Assembly (NCBI RefSeq): GCF_023242365.1
Contig: NZ_JALLIX010000042.1
Span: 1 to 58,858 of the forward strand
DNA from: Pseudomonas sp. MWU13-2100
GTDB taxonomy: Bacteria > Pseudomonadota > Gammaproteobacteria > Pseudomonadales > Pseudomonadaceae
DNA length: 58,858 nt
Direction of reading: 5' to 3'
In this document: positions 34,338-42,868 of the stretch, piece by piece
Position numbering within the stretch: the stretch's first letter is position 1
Layout of the letters: each line of letters opens with the position of its first letter
Position numbers and translations under genes: made by a program
The notes under the pieces: model-generated
What the model was told of the DNA's origin: nothing
The model's input: the letters and a program-made list of their open reading frames with translations, nothing else
The model's database searches: none

Positions 34338-34612
34338 CACAGCACCATGTGCACGAAACCGGTGGCCCGCAACTCGCTGTTGATGTCGTATAACTGGTCC
34401 TGACCAGTGGCCACGATGTGCAGCTGGATCGTAGTGTACTTGCCGTTGGTGCTCTGGCGTTCGTCCACCCGGTTATCGTTGATCGTGGCGTGTTTCTTGA
34501 CGATCTCGACGATCCTGTCCTTGTTGCCCACACCCGTGTCGCTGATGACCTTGACCGGGTAGTCGGTAACGGGGAATTCGATTTTCGGTGCTTTTACTTC
34601 AGTGTCTGTCAT
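34337..34612 (-). CDS. ybeD: YbeD (DUF493) family protein
   Basis: This 91-residue protein has the DUF493 ferredoxin-like ACT-type fold: IEFPVTDYPVKVISDTG, then HATINDNRVDERQSTNGKYTTIQLHIVATGQDQL, and VHMVL at the end. The family is always near lipB; a regulatory role in lipoate metabolism is suspected but unproven. The ATG at 34612 gives the usual family length. It overlaps lipB by one base. Confidence 0.9.
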   Translation of the reverse strand: MTDTEVKAPKIEFPVTDYPVKVISDTGVGNKDRIVEIVKKHATINDNRVDERQSTNGKYTTIQLHIVATGQDQLYDINSELRATGFVHMVL

Positions 34613-34647
34613 GACAATAACGGCCTCGTAAGCCCAGGCAACGGACA

Positions 34648-34676
34648 TACCTCACGCCCGGGTCAGGCGCGAGGTA
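34648..34676 (-). other. intercistronic hairpin between dacA and ybeD
   Basis: TACCTCACGCC and GGCGCGAGGTA form an 11-bp stem with one G-U pair around a short loop. On the minus strand it is followed by TGTCCG, not a T-run. It may protect the 3' end of dacA mRNA or act as a partial terminator, letting dacA be expressed more strongly than ybeD-lipB. Confidence 0.4.
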
Positions 34677-34708
34677 CGCAAATCGACACTTTCTGCCAGC
34701 GGTCGACC

Positions 34709-35872
34709 TTAGTTGAACATGCCGTAGAAGAACATACGGATGCTGTCCCACAGGCGACGGAAGATACCACCTTCCTCGACCGCGTCCAGCGCGATCAGAT
34801 CAGCGCTGTGTACCACTTTGTCGTCCAGTTTGACTTCCACCTTGCCGATCACGTCGCCCTTGGCGATCGGTGCGACCAGTTTCGGATTCATGGTCATGCT
34901 GGCGGCGAGCTTCTTGAGCTGGCCTTTAGGCATGGTCATGGTCAGGTCTTCGGCCAGGCCGGCCTTGACTTGATGGGTGGTGCCTTTCCAGACCGGTGCC
35001 TGGGCCAGTTCCGCACCCTTCTGGTAGAAGGTCTGGGTTTCGAAGAAACGGAAACCGTAGGTCAGCAGCTTCTGGGTTTCAGAAGCGCGTGCCGATTCGC
35101 TGTTGGTGCCGAACACCGCGGCAATCAGGCGCTGGCCATCACGCACGGCCGAGGCCACCATGCAGAAACCGGCTTCTTCAGTGTGGCCGGTTTTCATGCC
35201 GTCAACGGTTTTGTCCCGCCACAGCAGCAGGTTGCGGTTAGGCTGCTTGATGCCGTTCCAGAAAAATTCTTTCTGCGAGTAGATCGCGTAGTGCACCGGG
35301 TCGAGACGAATGATCGCCCGAGCCAGGATCGCCATGTCGTGAGCTGACGAGTAATGATCCGGGTTCGGCAGGCCGGTCGGGTTCATGAAGTGGCTGTTGG
35401 TCATGCCCAGTTCGGCGGCCGTCTTGTTCATCATGTCGGCGAACGCGTCTTCGCTGCCGGCGATGTGCTCGGACAGCGCCACGGTGGCGTCGTTGCCGGA
35501 CTGAATGATGATGCCGTGCAGCAGGTCACTGACGGTCACCTGCGAGCCGACCTTGATGAACATCCGCGAACCGCCAGTGCGCCAGGCGTTTTCGCTGACG
35601 GTCACCGGATCGTTCTCGCCGATCTGCCCGCGACGGATTTCCTTGGTCGCGATGTAGGCGCTCATCAGTTTGGTCAGGCTGGCTGGGGGCAGGCGCTGGT
35701 CGCCGTTGTTCTCGACCAGCACGTTGCCGCTGGCGGCATCCATGAGCACGTAGGATTTGGCGGCCAGTTGCGGCGAAGCCGGCAGGGCCATTTCATCGGC
35801 GGCCCAGGCGGCAGGCGCAACGATCAGGGGTACAAGCAGGCACAAACGTTTGGCAAAGGTGGTGATGTTCAT
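34709..35872 (-). CDS. dacA: D-alanyl-D-alanine carboxypeptidase (PBP5)
   Basis: This 387-residue enzyme (often called dacC in Pseudomonas) trims the terminal D-Ala of peptidoglycan pentapeptides in the periplasm. Signal peptide 1-25; active-site Ser65 and Lys68 in PPASLTKLM; SGN motif in QSGNDATVALSE; KTG in DGMKTGHTEEAG. A PBP5 C-terminal beta domain and a C-terminal amphipathic membrane anchor (LWDSIRMFFYGMFN) follow. GAGAGACGG precedes the ATG. A terminator upstream separates it from rlpA, so it probably has its own promoter. Confidence 0.95.
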   Translation of the reverse strand: MNITTFAKRLCLLVPLIVAPAAWAADEMALPASPQLAAKSYVLMDAASGNVLVENNGDQRLPPASLTKLMSAYIATKEIRRGQIGENDPVTVSENAWRTGGSRMFIKVGSQVTVSDLLHGIIIQSGNDATVALSEHIAGSEDAFADMMNKTAAELGMTNSHFMNPTGLPNPDHYSSAHDMAILARAIIRLDPVHYAIYSQKEFFWNGIKQPNRNLLLWRDKTVDGMKTGHTEEAGFCMVASAVRDGQRLIAAVFGTNSESARASETQKLLTYGFRFFETQTFYQKGAELAQAPVWKGTTHQVKAGLAEDLTMTMPKGQLKKLAASMTMNPKLVAPIAKGDVIGKVEVKLDDKVVHSADLIALDAVEEGGIFRRLWDSIRMFFYGMFN

Positions 35873-35913
35873 CCGTCTCTCGAAATCGCTAATGGAAACT
35901 TGCCCTCGCGGGC

Positions 35914-35943
35914 AAAAATAAATCCGGCAGTTTTCCAACTGCC
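35914..35943 (-). terminator. Rho-independent terminator after rlpA
   Basis: GGCAGTT (35926-35932) pairs with AACTGCC (35937-35943) around a 4-nt loop. On the minus strand it is followed by GGATTTATTTTT. It ends the mrdA-rodA-mltB-rlpA transcript just upstream of dacA. Confidence 0.75.
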
Positions 35944-36053
35944 CCGTGTCAGGTTGCTCGCTCCACCACCCTTTCCAGGCTTTTATTATCAAACGAACCA
36001 ACAACCCAGGACCCGACCCCTTGAAAGCGGCCCAATCCACAATTGTGCCTGTG

Positions 36054-37070
36054 TTACTCCGAGGTCACCAGACTTGGCGAACCGAGATTGGCCAGACGCA
36101 CGCTGTTCTGCACTTGCTGCACTTCACCCGGCGTGCCGATCGGCCCCATCCGCACCCGATGCAGGGTCTGCTGGTTGCGCACGAATGAACTGACGAAGAC
36201 CGGCGCCTTGACCATCGAGCTCAGCTTCGACCTCAACAGTTCGGCAGCGTCCGGGTTGGCGAACGCGCCCACCTGGAGATACTGGCCAGAGGCTGGTGCA
36301 GAAGCGTTTTTTTTTGCGTCAGCCTGTACCGGCACAACGTCGCTGGCGTGTTGCTGCGGTGGCGGTGTCCATTGTTCGATCGTCCCGGTGGACGCGCTCA
36401 GGGCTGGGGCCTGGGACTGCGCCACCTGCGGCTCGTTGAGCATCAACGGCGCCGGACGACCGCGCTGGGCCCACCACTCCTGTGGGTCGATGCCCTCGAC
36501 CTTGACCCGCGCCGTGCCGATCTCGGCATAACCGAGTTTCTTCGCGGCGGCGTAGGACAGGTCGATGATCCGGTCCGAATAGAACGGCCCGCGGTCATTG
36601 ACCCGCAGGATCACGCTGCGGTTGTTGTCCAGGTTGGTCACCCGCACATAGCTGGGCAACGGCAGGGTCTTGTGCGCGGCACTCATGCCATACAGGTCAT
36701 AAACCTCGCCATTGGCGGTGTTCTGGCCATGGAACTTGGTGCCGTACCAGGACGCCGTGCCCTGAGCCACGTAGCGCTTGGAATCGGTCAGGGGGAAATA
36801 GGTCTTGCCCAGCACCGTATAGGGGTTGGCCTTGTACGGCCCGGTGTGCAGGGTCGGCGTGGCATCCGGGATCCGCGACACATCGACGTCCCACCACGGC
36901 GCGCCGTCTTTATGGGCGCGGTTGATGTCCAGGCCCGGCTTGGCGCGAATGATATTGGAGGAAGACGACGACTGATACGGCGAGCGACTGGTCGAGCAAC
37001 TGACCACCAGCACCGCCAACGCGGTGTAAGCCAACAGCTTCAGTGGTTTTTGAATCGGCAAAGCCTGCAT
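36054..37070 (-). CDS. rlpA: septal-ring lytic transglycosylase RlpA
   Basis: This 338-residue outer-membrane lipoprotein has lipobox VVSC (Cys25). The double-psi beta-barrel domain (about 90-190) holds GTASWYGTKFHGQNTANGEVYD and RVNDRGPFYSDRIIDLSYAAAKKLG. A C-terminal SPOR domain (about 260-335) holds YLQVGAFANPDAAELLRSKL. In P. aeruginosa RlpA cleaves glycan strands lacking stem peptides at the septum. Its ATG overlaps the mltB stop by one base (TAATG). Confidence 0.95.
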   Translation of the reverse strand: MQALPIQKPLKLLAYTALAVLVVSCSTSRSPYQSSSSSNIIRAKPGLDINRAHKDGAPWWDVDVSRIPDATPTLHTGPYKANPYTVLGKTYFPLTDSKRYVAQGTASWYGTKFHGQNTANGEVYDLYGMSAAHKTLPLPSYVRVTNLDNNRSVILRVNDRGPFYSDRIIDLSYAAAKKLGYAEIGTARVKVEGIDPQEWWAQRGRPAPLMLNEPQVAQSQAPALSASTGTIEQWTPPPQQHASDVVPVQADAKKNASAPASGQYLQVGAFANPDAAELLRSKLSSMVKAPVFVSSFVRNQQTLHRVRMGPIGTPGEVQQVQNSVRLANLGSPSLVTSE

Positions 37071-38080
37071 TACTTGACGCCCCGTGCTTGGACCAACAGG
37101 TCAGACAGCTGATGCACGGCCATGGCGTACATTACGCTGCGGTTATAGCGCGTGATCGCATAAAAATTTTTCAGGCCCATCCAATATTCGGGGCCATTGT
37201 CGCCTTCCAGGCGAAACGCCGTCACTGGCATATCATCGCGCAACGCATCATGACTCGACCAGCCCAGCGCCCGCAACTCCCCAACGGTCTTGACCGGCTC
37301 GATCCCCGGGCTCAGCCCCTGGTCAACCTGGTCGCCGCGCACATCCGCGCGACTGACCACCGGCTCCCCGGCCACCCAGCCGTGACGCTTGAAATAGCTG
37401 GCCACGCTGCCGATGGCGTCGTCGGCGTTGGTCCAGATATTGATATGGCCGGTGCCGTCGAAATCCACCGCATAGGCGCGGAAACTGCTCGGCATGAACT
37501 GCGGCAGGCCCATGGCCCCAGCGTAGGAACCCTTGAGGCTCAGCGGGTCGAGTTGTTCTTCCCGGGCCAGCAGGAGGAACTCGCGCAACTCCTTGCGGAA
37601 GAATTCGGCCCGCGGCGGATAGTCGAAGCCCAGGGTCGACAAGGCGTCGATCACCCGGTAATTGCCGGTATTGCGGCCGAAAAAGGTTTCCACGCCGATG
37701 ATCGAGACAATCACCTGGGCCGGCACGCCGTATTCCTGCTCGGCACGGGCCAGGGCCGCTTCATGCTGGCGCCAGAAGTCGACGCCGCGGGCCACCCGCG
37801 CATCGGTGATGAAGATCGGCCGATATTCCTTCCATGGCTTGACCCGTTCCGCCGGGCGGGAAATCGCGTCGAGGATGCTCTGCTTGCGCTCGACCTGACG
37901 GAACACCTCCATCAGTTGCTCACCGGCAAAACCGTAGTCGCGAGTCATTTCCGCGACGAACTGGGCCACTTGCGGCGAACCTTCGTAGTCACCGGCCAGC
38001 GCGCCCGTCCCTGCCCCCAGACAGCCGACCAGGCCTATCCAGGGCGCATACCGAGCCGCCCAACCGCGCAATACTTGCAT
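37070..38080 (-). CDS. mltB: lytic murein transglycosylase MltB
   Basis: This 336-residue SLT_2-family enzyme has the catalytic Glu in IIGVETFFGR and GSYAGAMGLPQFMPSSF. The hydrophobic N-terminus (VGCLGAGTGALAGDYEGS) serves as export signal, and a Cys in LVGCLG could be lipidated, though the box is not ideal. The ATG at 38080 has AAGGTGA upstream. It sits between rodA and rlpA, overlapping rlpA by one base, and so is likely co-expressed with the elongation machinery. It pairs with the second MltB-like lipoprotein at 30157. Confidence 0.92.
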   Translation of the reverse strand: MQVLRGWAARYAPWIGLVGCLGAGTGALAGDYEGSPQVAQFVAEMTRDYGFAGEQLMEVFRQVERKQSILDAISRPAERVKPWKEYRPIFITDARVARGVDFWRQHEAALARAEQEYGVPAQVIVSIIGVETFFGRNTGNYRVIDALSTLGFDYPPRAEFFRKELREFLLLAREEQLDPLSLKGSYAGAMGLPQFMPSSFRAYAVDFDGTGHINIWTNADDAIGSVASYFKRHGWVAGEPVVSRADVRGDQVDQGLSPGIEPVKTVGELRALGWSSHDALRDDMPVTAFRLEGDNGPEYWMGLKNFYAITRYNRSVMYAMAVHQLSDLLVQARGVK

Positions 38081-38097
38081 TGAATTGTTCACCTTGC

Positions 38098-39243
38098 TCA
38101 AACCTGTGCGATCCACTTGCGGTGGGTATGGATCGACATCAAAACCCCAAACGCTGACAGCAGTGTCACCAGCGAAGTTCCGCCGTAGCTAATGAATGGC
38201 AACGGCACCCCTACTACCGGCAGCAGACCGCTGACCATACCGATATTGACGAAAACATACACAAAAAACGTCATGGTCAGGCTGCCGGCCAGCAGTTTGC
38301 CGAACAGCGTCTGGGCCTGGGCGGTGATCACCAGCCCGCGCCCGATCAGCAGCAGGTAGAGCAGCAGCAAGGCGCAGATGCCCACCAGACCGAACTCTTC
38401 GCCCATCACCGCGATAATGAAGTCGGTGTGGCTTTCCGGCAGGAAGTCCAGGTGCGACTGGGTGCCCAGCAGCCAGCCCTTGCCGAACACGCCGCCGGAA
38501 CCGATGGCGGCCTTGGACTGGATGATATTCCAACCGGTGCCCAGTGGATCGCTCTCCGGGTCGAGGAAGGTCAGGATCCGCTGTTTCTGATAGTCGTGCA
38601 TGATGAAGAACCACATGCCCACCGCCACCGGCACCGCCGCCGCCAGCACGCTGATGATCCAGCGCCAGCGCAGACCGCCCATGAACAGCACGAACGCGCC
38701 GCCGGCCAGCACCAGCAGCGAGGTACCGAGGTCGGGCTGGCGGACGATGAGGATAAACGGCACGCCGATCAACATCAGACTGATAGCCACATGTTTGAGC
38801 TGCGGCGGCAGGGTGCGCTTGGACAGGTACCAGGCGATGGTCGCCGGCATCAGGATCTTCATGAATTCCGACGGCTGGAAGCGGATCACCCCGGGAATAT
38901 TGATCCAACGCGTGGCGCCCATGGCGTTGTGGCCCATGACGTCCACCACCACCAGCAGCATCACCCCCAGCACGTAGGCCAGCGGCACCCAGCGGGCCAT
39001 GAAGCGCGGCTCGAGCTGGGCGATCACGAACATCGAGACCAGGCCGATGCCGAAAGAGGTGGCCTGCTTGATCAGCAGGTCCCAGCTCTTGCCGCTGGCC
39101 GAATAAAGGACGAACAGGCTGCCGGCCGCCAGGGTCAGCAGCAGGACCAGCAAGGGGCCATCGATGTGCATGCGTTGCAACAAGGTGGCCCGGCGGCGCA
39201 TCACATCTTCACTGGAGAGGATGCGGTCGAAATTGGCGATCAA
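38098..39243 (-). CDS. rodA: peptidoglycan glycosyltransferase RodA
   Basis: This SEDS-family inner-membrane polymerase of the Rod complex elongates glycan strands with PBP2. It has ten transmembrane helices and the family blocks FQPSEFMKI, RQPDLGTSLL, HTDFIIAVMGEEFGLVG and GVPLPFISYGGTS. Two starts are possible. A TTG at 39243 overlaps the mrdA stop and has AGGTGA five bases upstream (381 residues). An ATG at 39201 (MRRRATLL, 367 residues) has a weaker site. I favour the TTG because of the spacing and coupling. Confidence 0.93.
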   Translation of the reverse strand: MIANFDRILSSEDVMRRRATLLQRMHIDGPLLVLLLTLAAGSLFVLYSASGKSWDLLIKQATSFGIGLVSMFVIAQLEPRFMARWVPLAYVLGVMLLVVVDVMGHNAMGATRWINIPGVIRFQPSEFMKILMPATIAWYLSKRTLPPQLKHVAISLMLIGVPFILIVRQPDLGTSLLVLAGGAFVLFMGGLRWRWIISVLAAAVPVAVGMWFFIMHDYQKQRILTFLDPESDPLGTGWNIIQSKAAIGSGGVFGKGWLLGTQSHLDFLPESHTDFIIAVMGEEFGLVGICALLLLYLLLIGRGLVITAQAQTLFGKLLAGSLTMTFFVYVFVNIGMVSGLLPVVGVPLPFISYGGTSLVTLLSAFGVLMSIHTHRKWIAQV

Positions 39244-41126
39244 GGCATCACCTGCAAGGGGGTTGAGTCGGCATATTCGGGTTTGAGCTTGCCATCCGGG
39301 CCGAGCAGCCAGGCGTCCATGACCTGGCGAACCACCGGCGCGGCGACGCCGGAACCGGACTCGCCGTTCTCGACCATCACTGCCACGGCGATTTTCGGGT
39401 TGTTGGCCGGGGCGAAGCCGACGAACAGGGCATGGTCGCGATGACGCTCCTGGACTTTCGAGCGGTCGTACTTCTCGCCCTGCTTGATCGCCACGACCTG
39501 GGCGGTACCGCTCTTGCCGGCGATCAGGTACTGCGAACCGACGGCCGCCTTGCGCGCGGTGCCGCGGGCGCCGTGCATCACTTGCTGCATACCATGGCTG
39601 ACCTTGTCCCAATCCGCCGGGTTACGCAGAACGATATCCGGCATCGGGTCGGGGTCCAGCGGTTTCTGGCCTTCGATGGTCTTGGCCAGGTGCGGGCGGT
39701 TCCACACGCCCTTGTTCGCCACCAGCGCCGTAGCCTGGGCCAGTTGCAAGGGCGTGGCCTGCATGTAGCCCTGGCCGATCCCGAGGATCAGGGTTTCGCC
39801 CGGGAACCAGGCCTGGCGTCGGGTGGTGCGCTTCCATTCGCGCGAAGGCATCAGCCCCGGTGACTCCTCGAACATGTCCAGGGAGACCTTCTGGCCCAGG
39901 CCGAACTTGTTCATGTAGGTGGACAGGCGGTCGATGCCCAGCTTATGGGCCAGATCATAGAAGTAGGTGTCGTTGGAACGCATGATCGCCGTGTCCAGGT
40001 CCACCCAGCCATCGCCAGTGCGGTTCCAGTTGCGGTATTTATGATCGTAGTTGGGCAATTCGTAGTAACCGGGATCGAAGACCCGCGTCGAGGCGTTGAC
40101 CACCCCGCTGTCGAGCCCGGCAATCGCCACCGCCGGCTTGATGGTCGAGCCCGGCGGATAGAGGCCGCGCAACACCCGGTTGAACAGCGGCCGGTCGATG
40201 GAGTCGCGCAGCTCGGCATAGGCCTTGAAACCGATCCCGGTGACGAACAGGTTCGGGTCGAAACTCGGCTGACTGACCATCGCCAGCACCTCGCCGGTGG
40301 CCGGGTCCAGCGCCACCACGGCGCCACGCCGGCCGCCGAGGGCCTCTTCGGCGGCTTCCTGCAACTTGATGTCCAGGCTCAGGACAATGTCCTTGCCCGG
40401 CACCGGGTCGGTGCGCTTGAGCACCCGCAGGATACGCCCGCGGGCGTTGGTCTCGACTTCCTCGTAACCGACCTGGCCGTGCAGCTCGGGCTCGTAGAAA
40501 CGCTCGATGCCAGTCTTGCCGATATGGTGGGTACCGCTGTAGTTCACCGGGTCCAGGGCCTTGAGTTCCGCCTCGTTGATTCGTCCCATATAGCCCACCG
40601 AGTGCGCGAAGTGCGCGCCCTGGGGATAGTGGCGAACCAATTGCGCGACCACCTCGACCCCCGGTAGACGGAACTGGTTCACGGCCACCCGGGCGATCTG
40701 CTCTTCGGTCAACTCGAACAGGATCGGCACCGGCTCGAACGGCCGCCGCCCCTGGCGCACGCGCTTCTCGAAGAGCACGCGATCTTGCGGGGTGAGTTGC
40801 AGGACCTCGACCAGCACATCCAGCACCTGGCGCCAGTCACCCGAGCGCTCACGGGTCACGCTGAGGCTGAAACTGGGTCGGTTATCCGCCACCACGAGAC
40901 CGTTACGGTCGTAGATCAGGCCACGGCTCGGCGGAATCGACTGAACATGGACACGGTTGTTTTCCGACTTGGTCGAGTGATAGTCGTACTGGATCACCTG
41001 GAGGAAATACAGCCGGGCGATCAGCACGCCGATCAGCGCCACCACCACAATTGCGCCGACCACGACACGGTTACGCACCAGGCGGGCGTCTTTCTCGTGG
41101 TCCTTGAGGCGAATCGGCTGGGTCAT
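39240..41126 (-). CDS. mrdA: penicillin-binding protein 2
   Basis: This 628-residue transpeptidase of the Rod elongation system has an N-terminal cytoplasmic stretch and one transmembrane anchor (about 21-43). The pedestal domain contains the PSRGLIYDRNG motif. The transpeptidase domain has Ser327 and Lys330 in PPGSTIKP, SND in MRSNDTYFYDLA and KSG in AGKSGTAQV. Length is typical. It overlaps rodA by four bases and starts nine bases after the rlmH stop. Confidence 0.96.
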   Translation of the reverse strand: MTQPIRLKDHEKDARLVRNRVVVGAIVVVALIGVLIARLYFLQVIQYDYHSTKSENNRVHVQSIPPSRGLIYDRNGLVVADNRPSFSLSVTRERSGDWRQVLDVLVEVLQLTPQDRVLFEKRVRQGRRPFEPVPILFELTEEQIARVAVNQFRLPGVEVVAQLVRHYPQGAHFAHSVGYMGRINEAELKALDPVNYSGTHHIGKTGIERFYEPELHGQVGYEEVETNARGRILRVLKRTDPVPGKDIVLSLDIKLQEAAEEALGGRRGAVVALDPATGEVLAMVSQPSFDPNLFVTGIGFKAYAELRDSIDRPLFNRVLRGLYPPGSTIKPAVAIAGLDSGVVNASTRVFDPGYYELPNYDHKYRNWNRTGDGWVDLDTAIMRSNDTYFYDLAHKLGIDRLSTYMNKFGLGQKVSLDMFEESPGLMPSREWKRTTRRQAWFPGETLILGIGQGYMQATPLQLAQATALVANKGVWNRPHLAKTIEGQKPLDPDPMPDIVLRNPADWDKVSHGMQQVMHGARGTARKAAVGSQYLIAGKSGTAQVVAIKQGEKYDRSKVQERHRDHALFVGFAPANNPKIAVAVMVENGESGSGVAAPVVRQVMDAWLLGPDGKLKPEYADSTPLQVMP

Positions 41127-41135
41127 TCGGCAGGC

Positions 41136-41603
41136 TTATTTATGGTAAGGATGCCCGGACAGCACGGTCCAGGCGCGATACAGCTGTTCACCGATCAGGA
41201 TCCGCACCAACGGGTGCGGCAAGGTCAGCGGCGACAGCGACCAGCGCTGATCGGCCCGCGCACAGACCTCCGGCGCCAGCCCCTCGGGGCCGCCGACCAT
41301 GAAGTTGACCGTACGCGAATCCAGCCGCCAGCGATCCAGCTCGACCGCCAACTGCTCGGTACTCCACGGTTTGCCATGGACCTCCAGCGTGACGATCCGC
41401 TCGTTCGGACCGACCTTGGCCAGCATCGCTTCGCCTTCCTGACGGATAAAGCGCGTCACGTCGGCGTTCTTGCCCCGGGTATTGAGCGGAATCTCCACCA
41501 GTTCCAGCGCCAGCTCGGATGGCAGACGCTTGGCATACTCGTGCCAACCCTCTTCCACCCACTTGGGCATGCGTGAACCGACAGCAATCAGGCGCAGGCG
41601 CAC
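41136..41603 (-). CDS. rlmH: 23S rRNA pseudouridine1915 N3-methyltransferase
   Basis: This 155-residue SPOUT methyltransferase methylates pseudouridine 1915 in helix 69 of 23S rRNA. The SAM-knot blocks are VNFMVGGPEGLAPEV and WSLSPLTLPHPLVRILIGEQLYRAW; the protein ends GHPYHK. The start is a GTG at 41603, required to give the family N-terminus RLRLIAVGSRMP. It lies nine bases downstream of rsfS, both acting on the large ribosomal subunit. Confidence 0.96.
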   Translation of the reverse strand: MRLRLIAVGSRMPKWVEEGWHEYAKRLPSELALELVEIPLNTRGKNADVTRFIRQEGEAMLAKVGPNERIVTLEVHGKPWSTEQLAVELDRWRLDSRTVNFMVGGPEGLAPEVCARADQRWSLSPLTLPHPLVRILIGEQLYRAWTVLSGHPYHK

Positions 41604-41612
41604 AACGCCACC

Positions 41613-42107
41613 TTATTCCTGGTCTTTGTTGAGCTTGATGAAATGCTCATGGGTGTTTTCCGGGCTGTGGTGCGCGGCACTGGCCGAACGGCTCTGCTCG
41701 GCACCCTGCCACAAGCGCTCCAGGTCATAGAACTGACGCGCGCTGGCGGTCATCATGTGAACGATCACATCGTCCATGTCCAGCAGGACCCAGTCGCTGT
41801 CGCCCTTGCCTTCTTCACCCAGCGGCCTGATGCCCAGGGCCTTGACCGCTTCGCGGACCTTGTCCAGCATCGCGCCGATCTGGCGGTTGGAAGTACCGGT
41901 GGCGATGATCATGAAGTCGGTGATGCTCTGCTTTTCACGAACGTCGATCACCAGGATGTCCTGGCCCTTGACGTCTTCCAGGGCCGCTACGGCAATCTTG
42001 ACCAGCTCTTCGCCCTTGAGGGGCTCGCCGCTGAGGACTTTCTCCGGCAACGGAGCACTCTTGAACGTGCCTTTGCGCTTTACTTTGTTTACGTCGTTGT
42101 TGGTCAT
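41613..42107 (-). CDS. rsfS: ribosomal silencing factor RsfS
   Basis: This 164-residue protein binds L14 and blocks subunit joining when nutrients are low. The core (about 32-140) carries AALEDVKGQDILVIDVR, DFMIIATGTSNRQIGAM, WVLLDMDDVIVHMM and ARQFYDLERLW. It is longer than E. coli RsfS (105): a basic 25-residue N-terminal extension and a polar C-terminal tail (HHSPENTHEHF) are added. The ribosome binding site is weak. Located between nadD (70-base gap) and rlmH. Confidence 0.93.
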   Translation of the reverse strand: MTNNDVNKVKRKGTFKSAPLPEKVLSGEPLKGEELVKIAVAALEDVKGQDILVIDVREKQSITDFMIIATGTSNRQIGAMLDKVREAVKALGIRPLGEEGKGDSDWVLLDMDDVIVHMMTASARQFYDLERLWQGAEQSRSASAAHHSPENTHEHFIKLNKDQE

Positions 42108-42177
42108 ATAAAACTCGTTTTGCTCATATATTCGGGCGTTTCAATACACGACTATTCGTGCTTTCAAGCGCGCCGTT

Positions 42178-42864
42178 TCAGTTCGACGCACGGTACAGCC
42201 CGTGCGCATCGATATAGGCCAGGACCGCGTCAGGCACCAGGTAACGTACCGACTTACCGCTGGCCAGCAGTTGACGGATCTGGGTGGCCGACACCGCGAG
42301 GGGTGTCTGCCAGACGAATGTAATATGCCCGCCAGGCCCCGGCAGGGCCTTCGGGTCGCTGACCGACCGCGCGGCCAGCAGGTTGCGCAAGGCATCCGGC
42401 GGTTCGCTGTCGGCATCCGGGCGTTGCAGCACCAGGATATGGCAATGCTGGAGCAACTCCTCCCAGCGGTGCCAAGTGGGCAGGCCGCAAAATGCGTCCC
42501 AGCCCAACAACAAGAATAACTGGTCCTCGGCGGCCAGTTCGGCGCGCATCAGTTCCAGGGTGTCGATCGTGTAGGACGGCTTGTCCCGTTGCAGCTCGCG
42601 GTCATCCACCACCAGCGGTCTCACGCCGGCCACCGCGCAATCGACCATCGCCAGCCGATCGATCGCCGAGACCTGCGGTGTATCGCGATGCGGTGGCCGG
42701 GCACTGGGGGTCAGGCGCAACTCATCGAGGTCCATCAGTTCCGCAACTTCCAGGGCACTGCGCAAATGACCGATGTGCACCGGATCGAAGGTTCCACCGA
42801 GCACGCCGATGCGCCGGGGCGGAACCTGGCGCGGGTTGTCGACGGCAGACAGACGTTTGCTCAC
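42178..42864 (-). CDS. nadD: nicotinate-nucleotide adenylyltransferase
   Basis: This 228-residue nucleotidyltransferase makes deamido-NAD in NAD synthesis. Motifs are GGTFDPVHIGHLRSA (nucleotide-binding HxGH) and LAVSATQIRQLL (ISxTxxR type). The start is uncertain: a GTG at 42864, four bases after the proA stop, gives 228 residues with a 20-residue lead before RRIGVLGGTFDP. No strong ribosome binding site is visible. It is coupled to proA upstream and followed by rsfS. Confidence 0.93.
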   Translation of the reverse strand: MSKRLSAVDNPRQVPPRRIGVLGGTFDPVHIGHLRSALEVAELMDLDELRLTPSARPPHRDTPQVSAIDRLAMVDCAVAGVRPLVVDDRELQRDKPSYTIDTLELMRAELAAEDQLFLLLGWDAFCGLPTWHRWEELLQHCHILVLQRPDADSEPPDALRNLLAARSVSDPKALPGPGGHITFVWQTPLAVSATQIRQLLASGKSVRYLVPDAVLAYIDAHGLYRASN

Positions 42865-42868
42865 TCGA

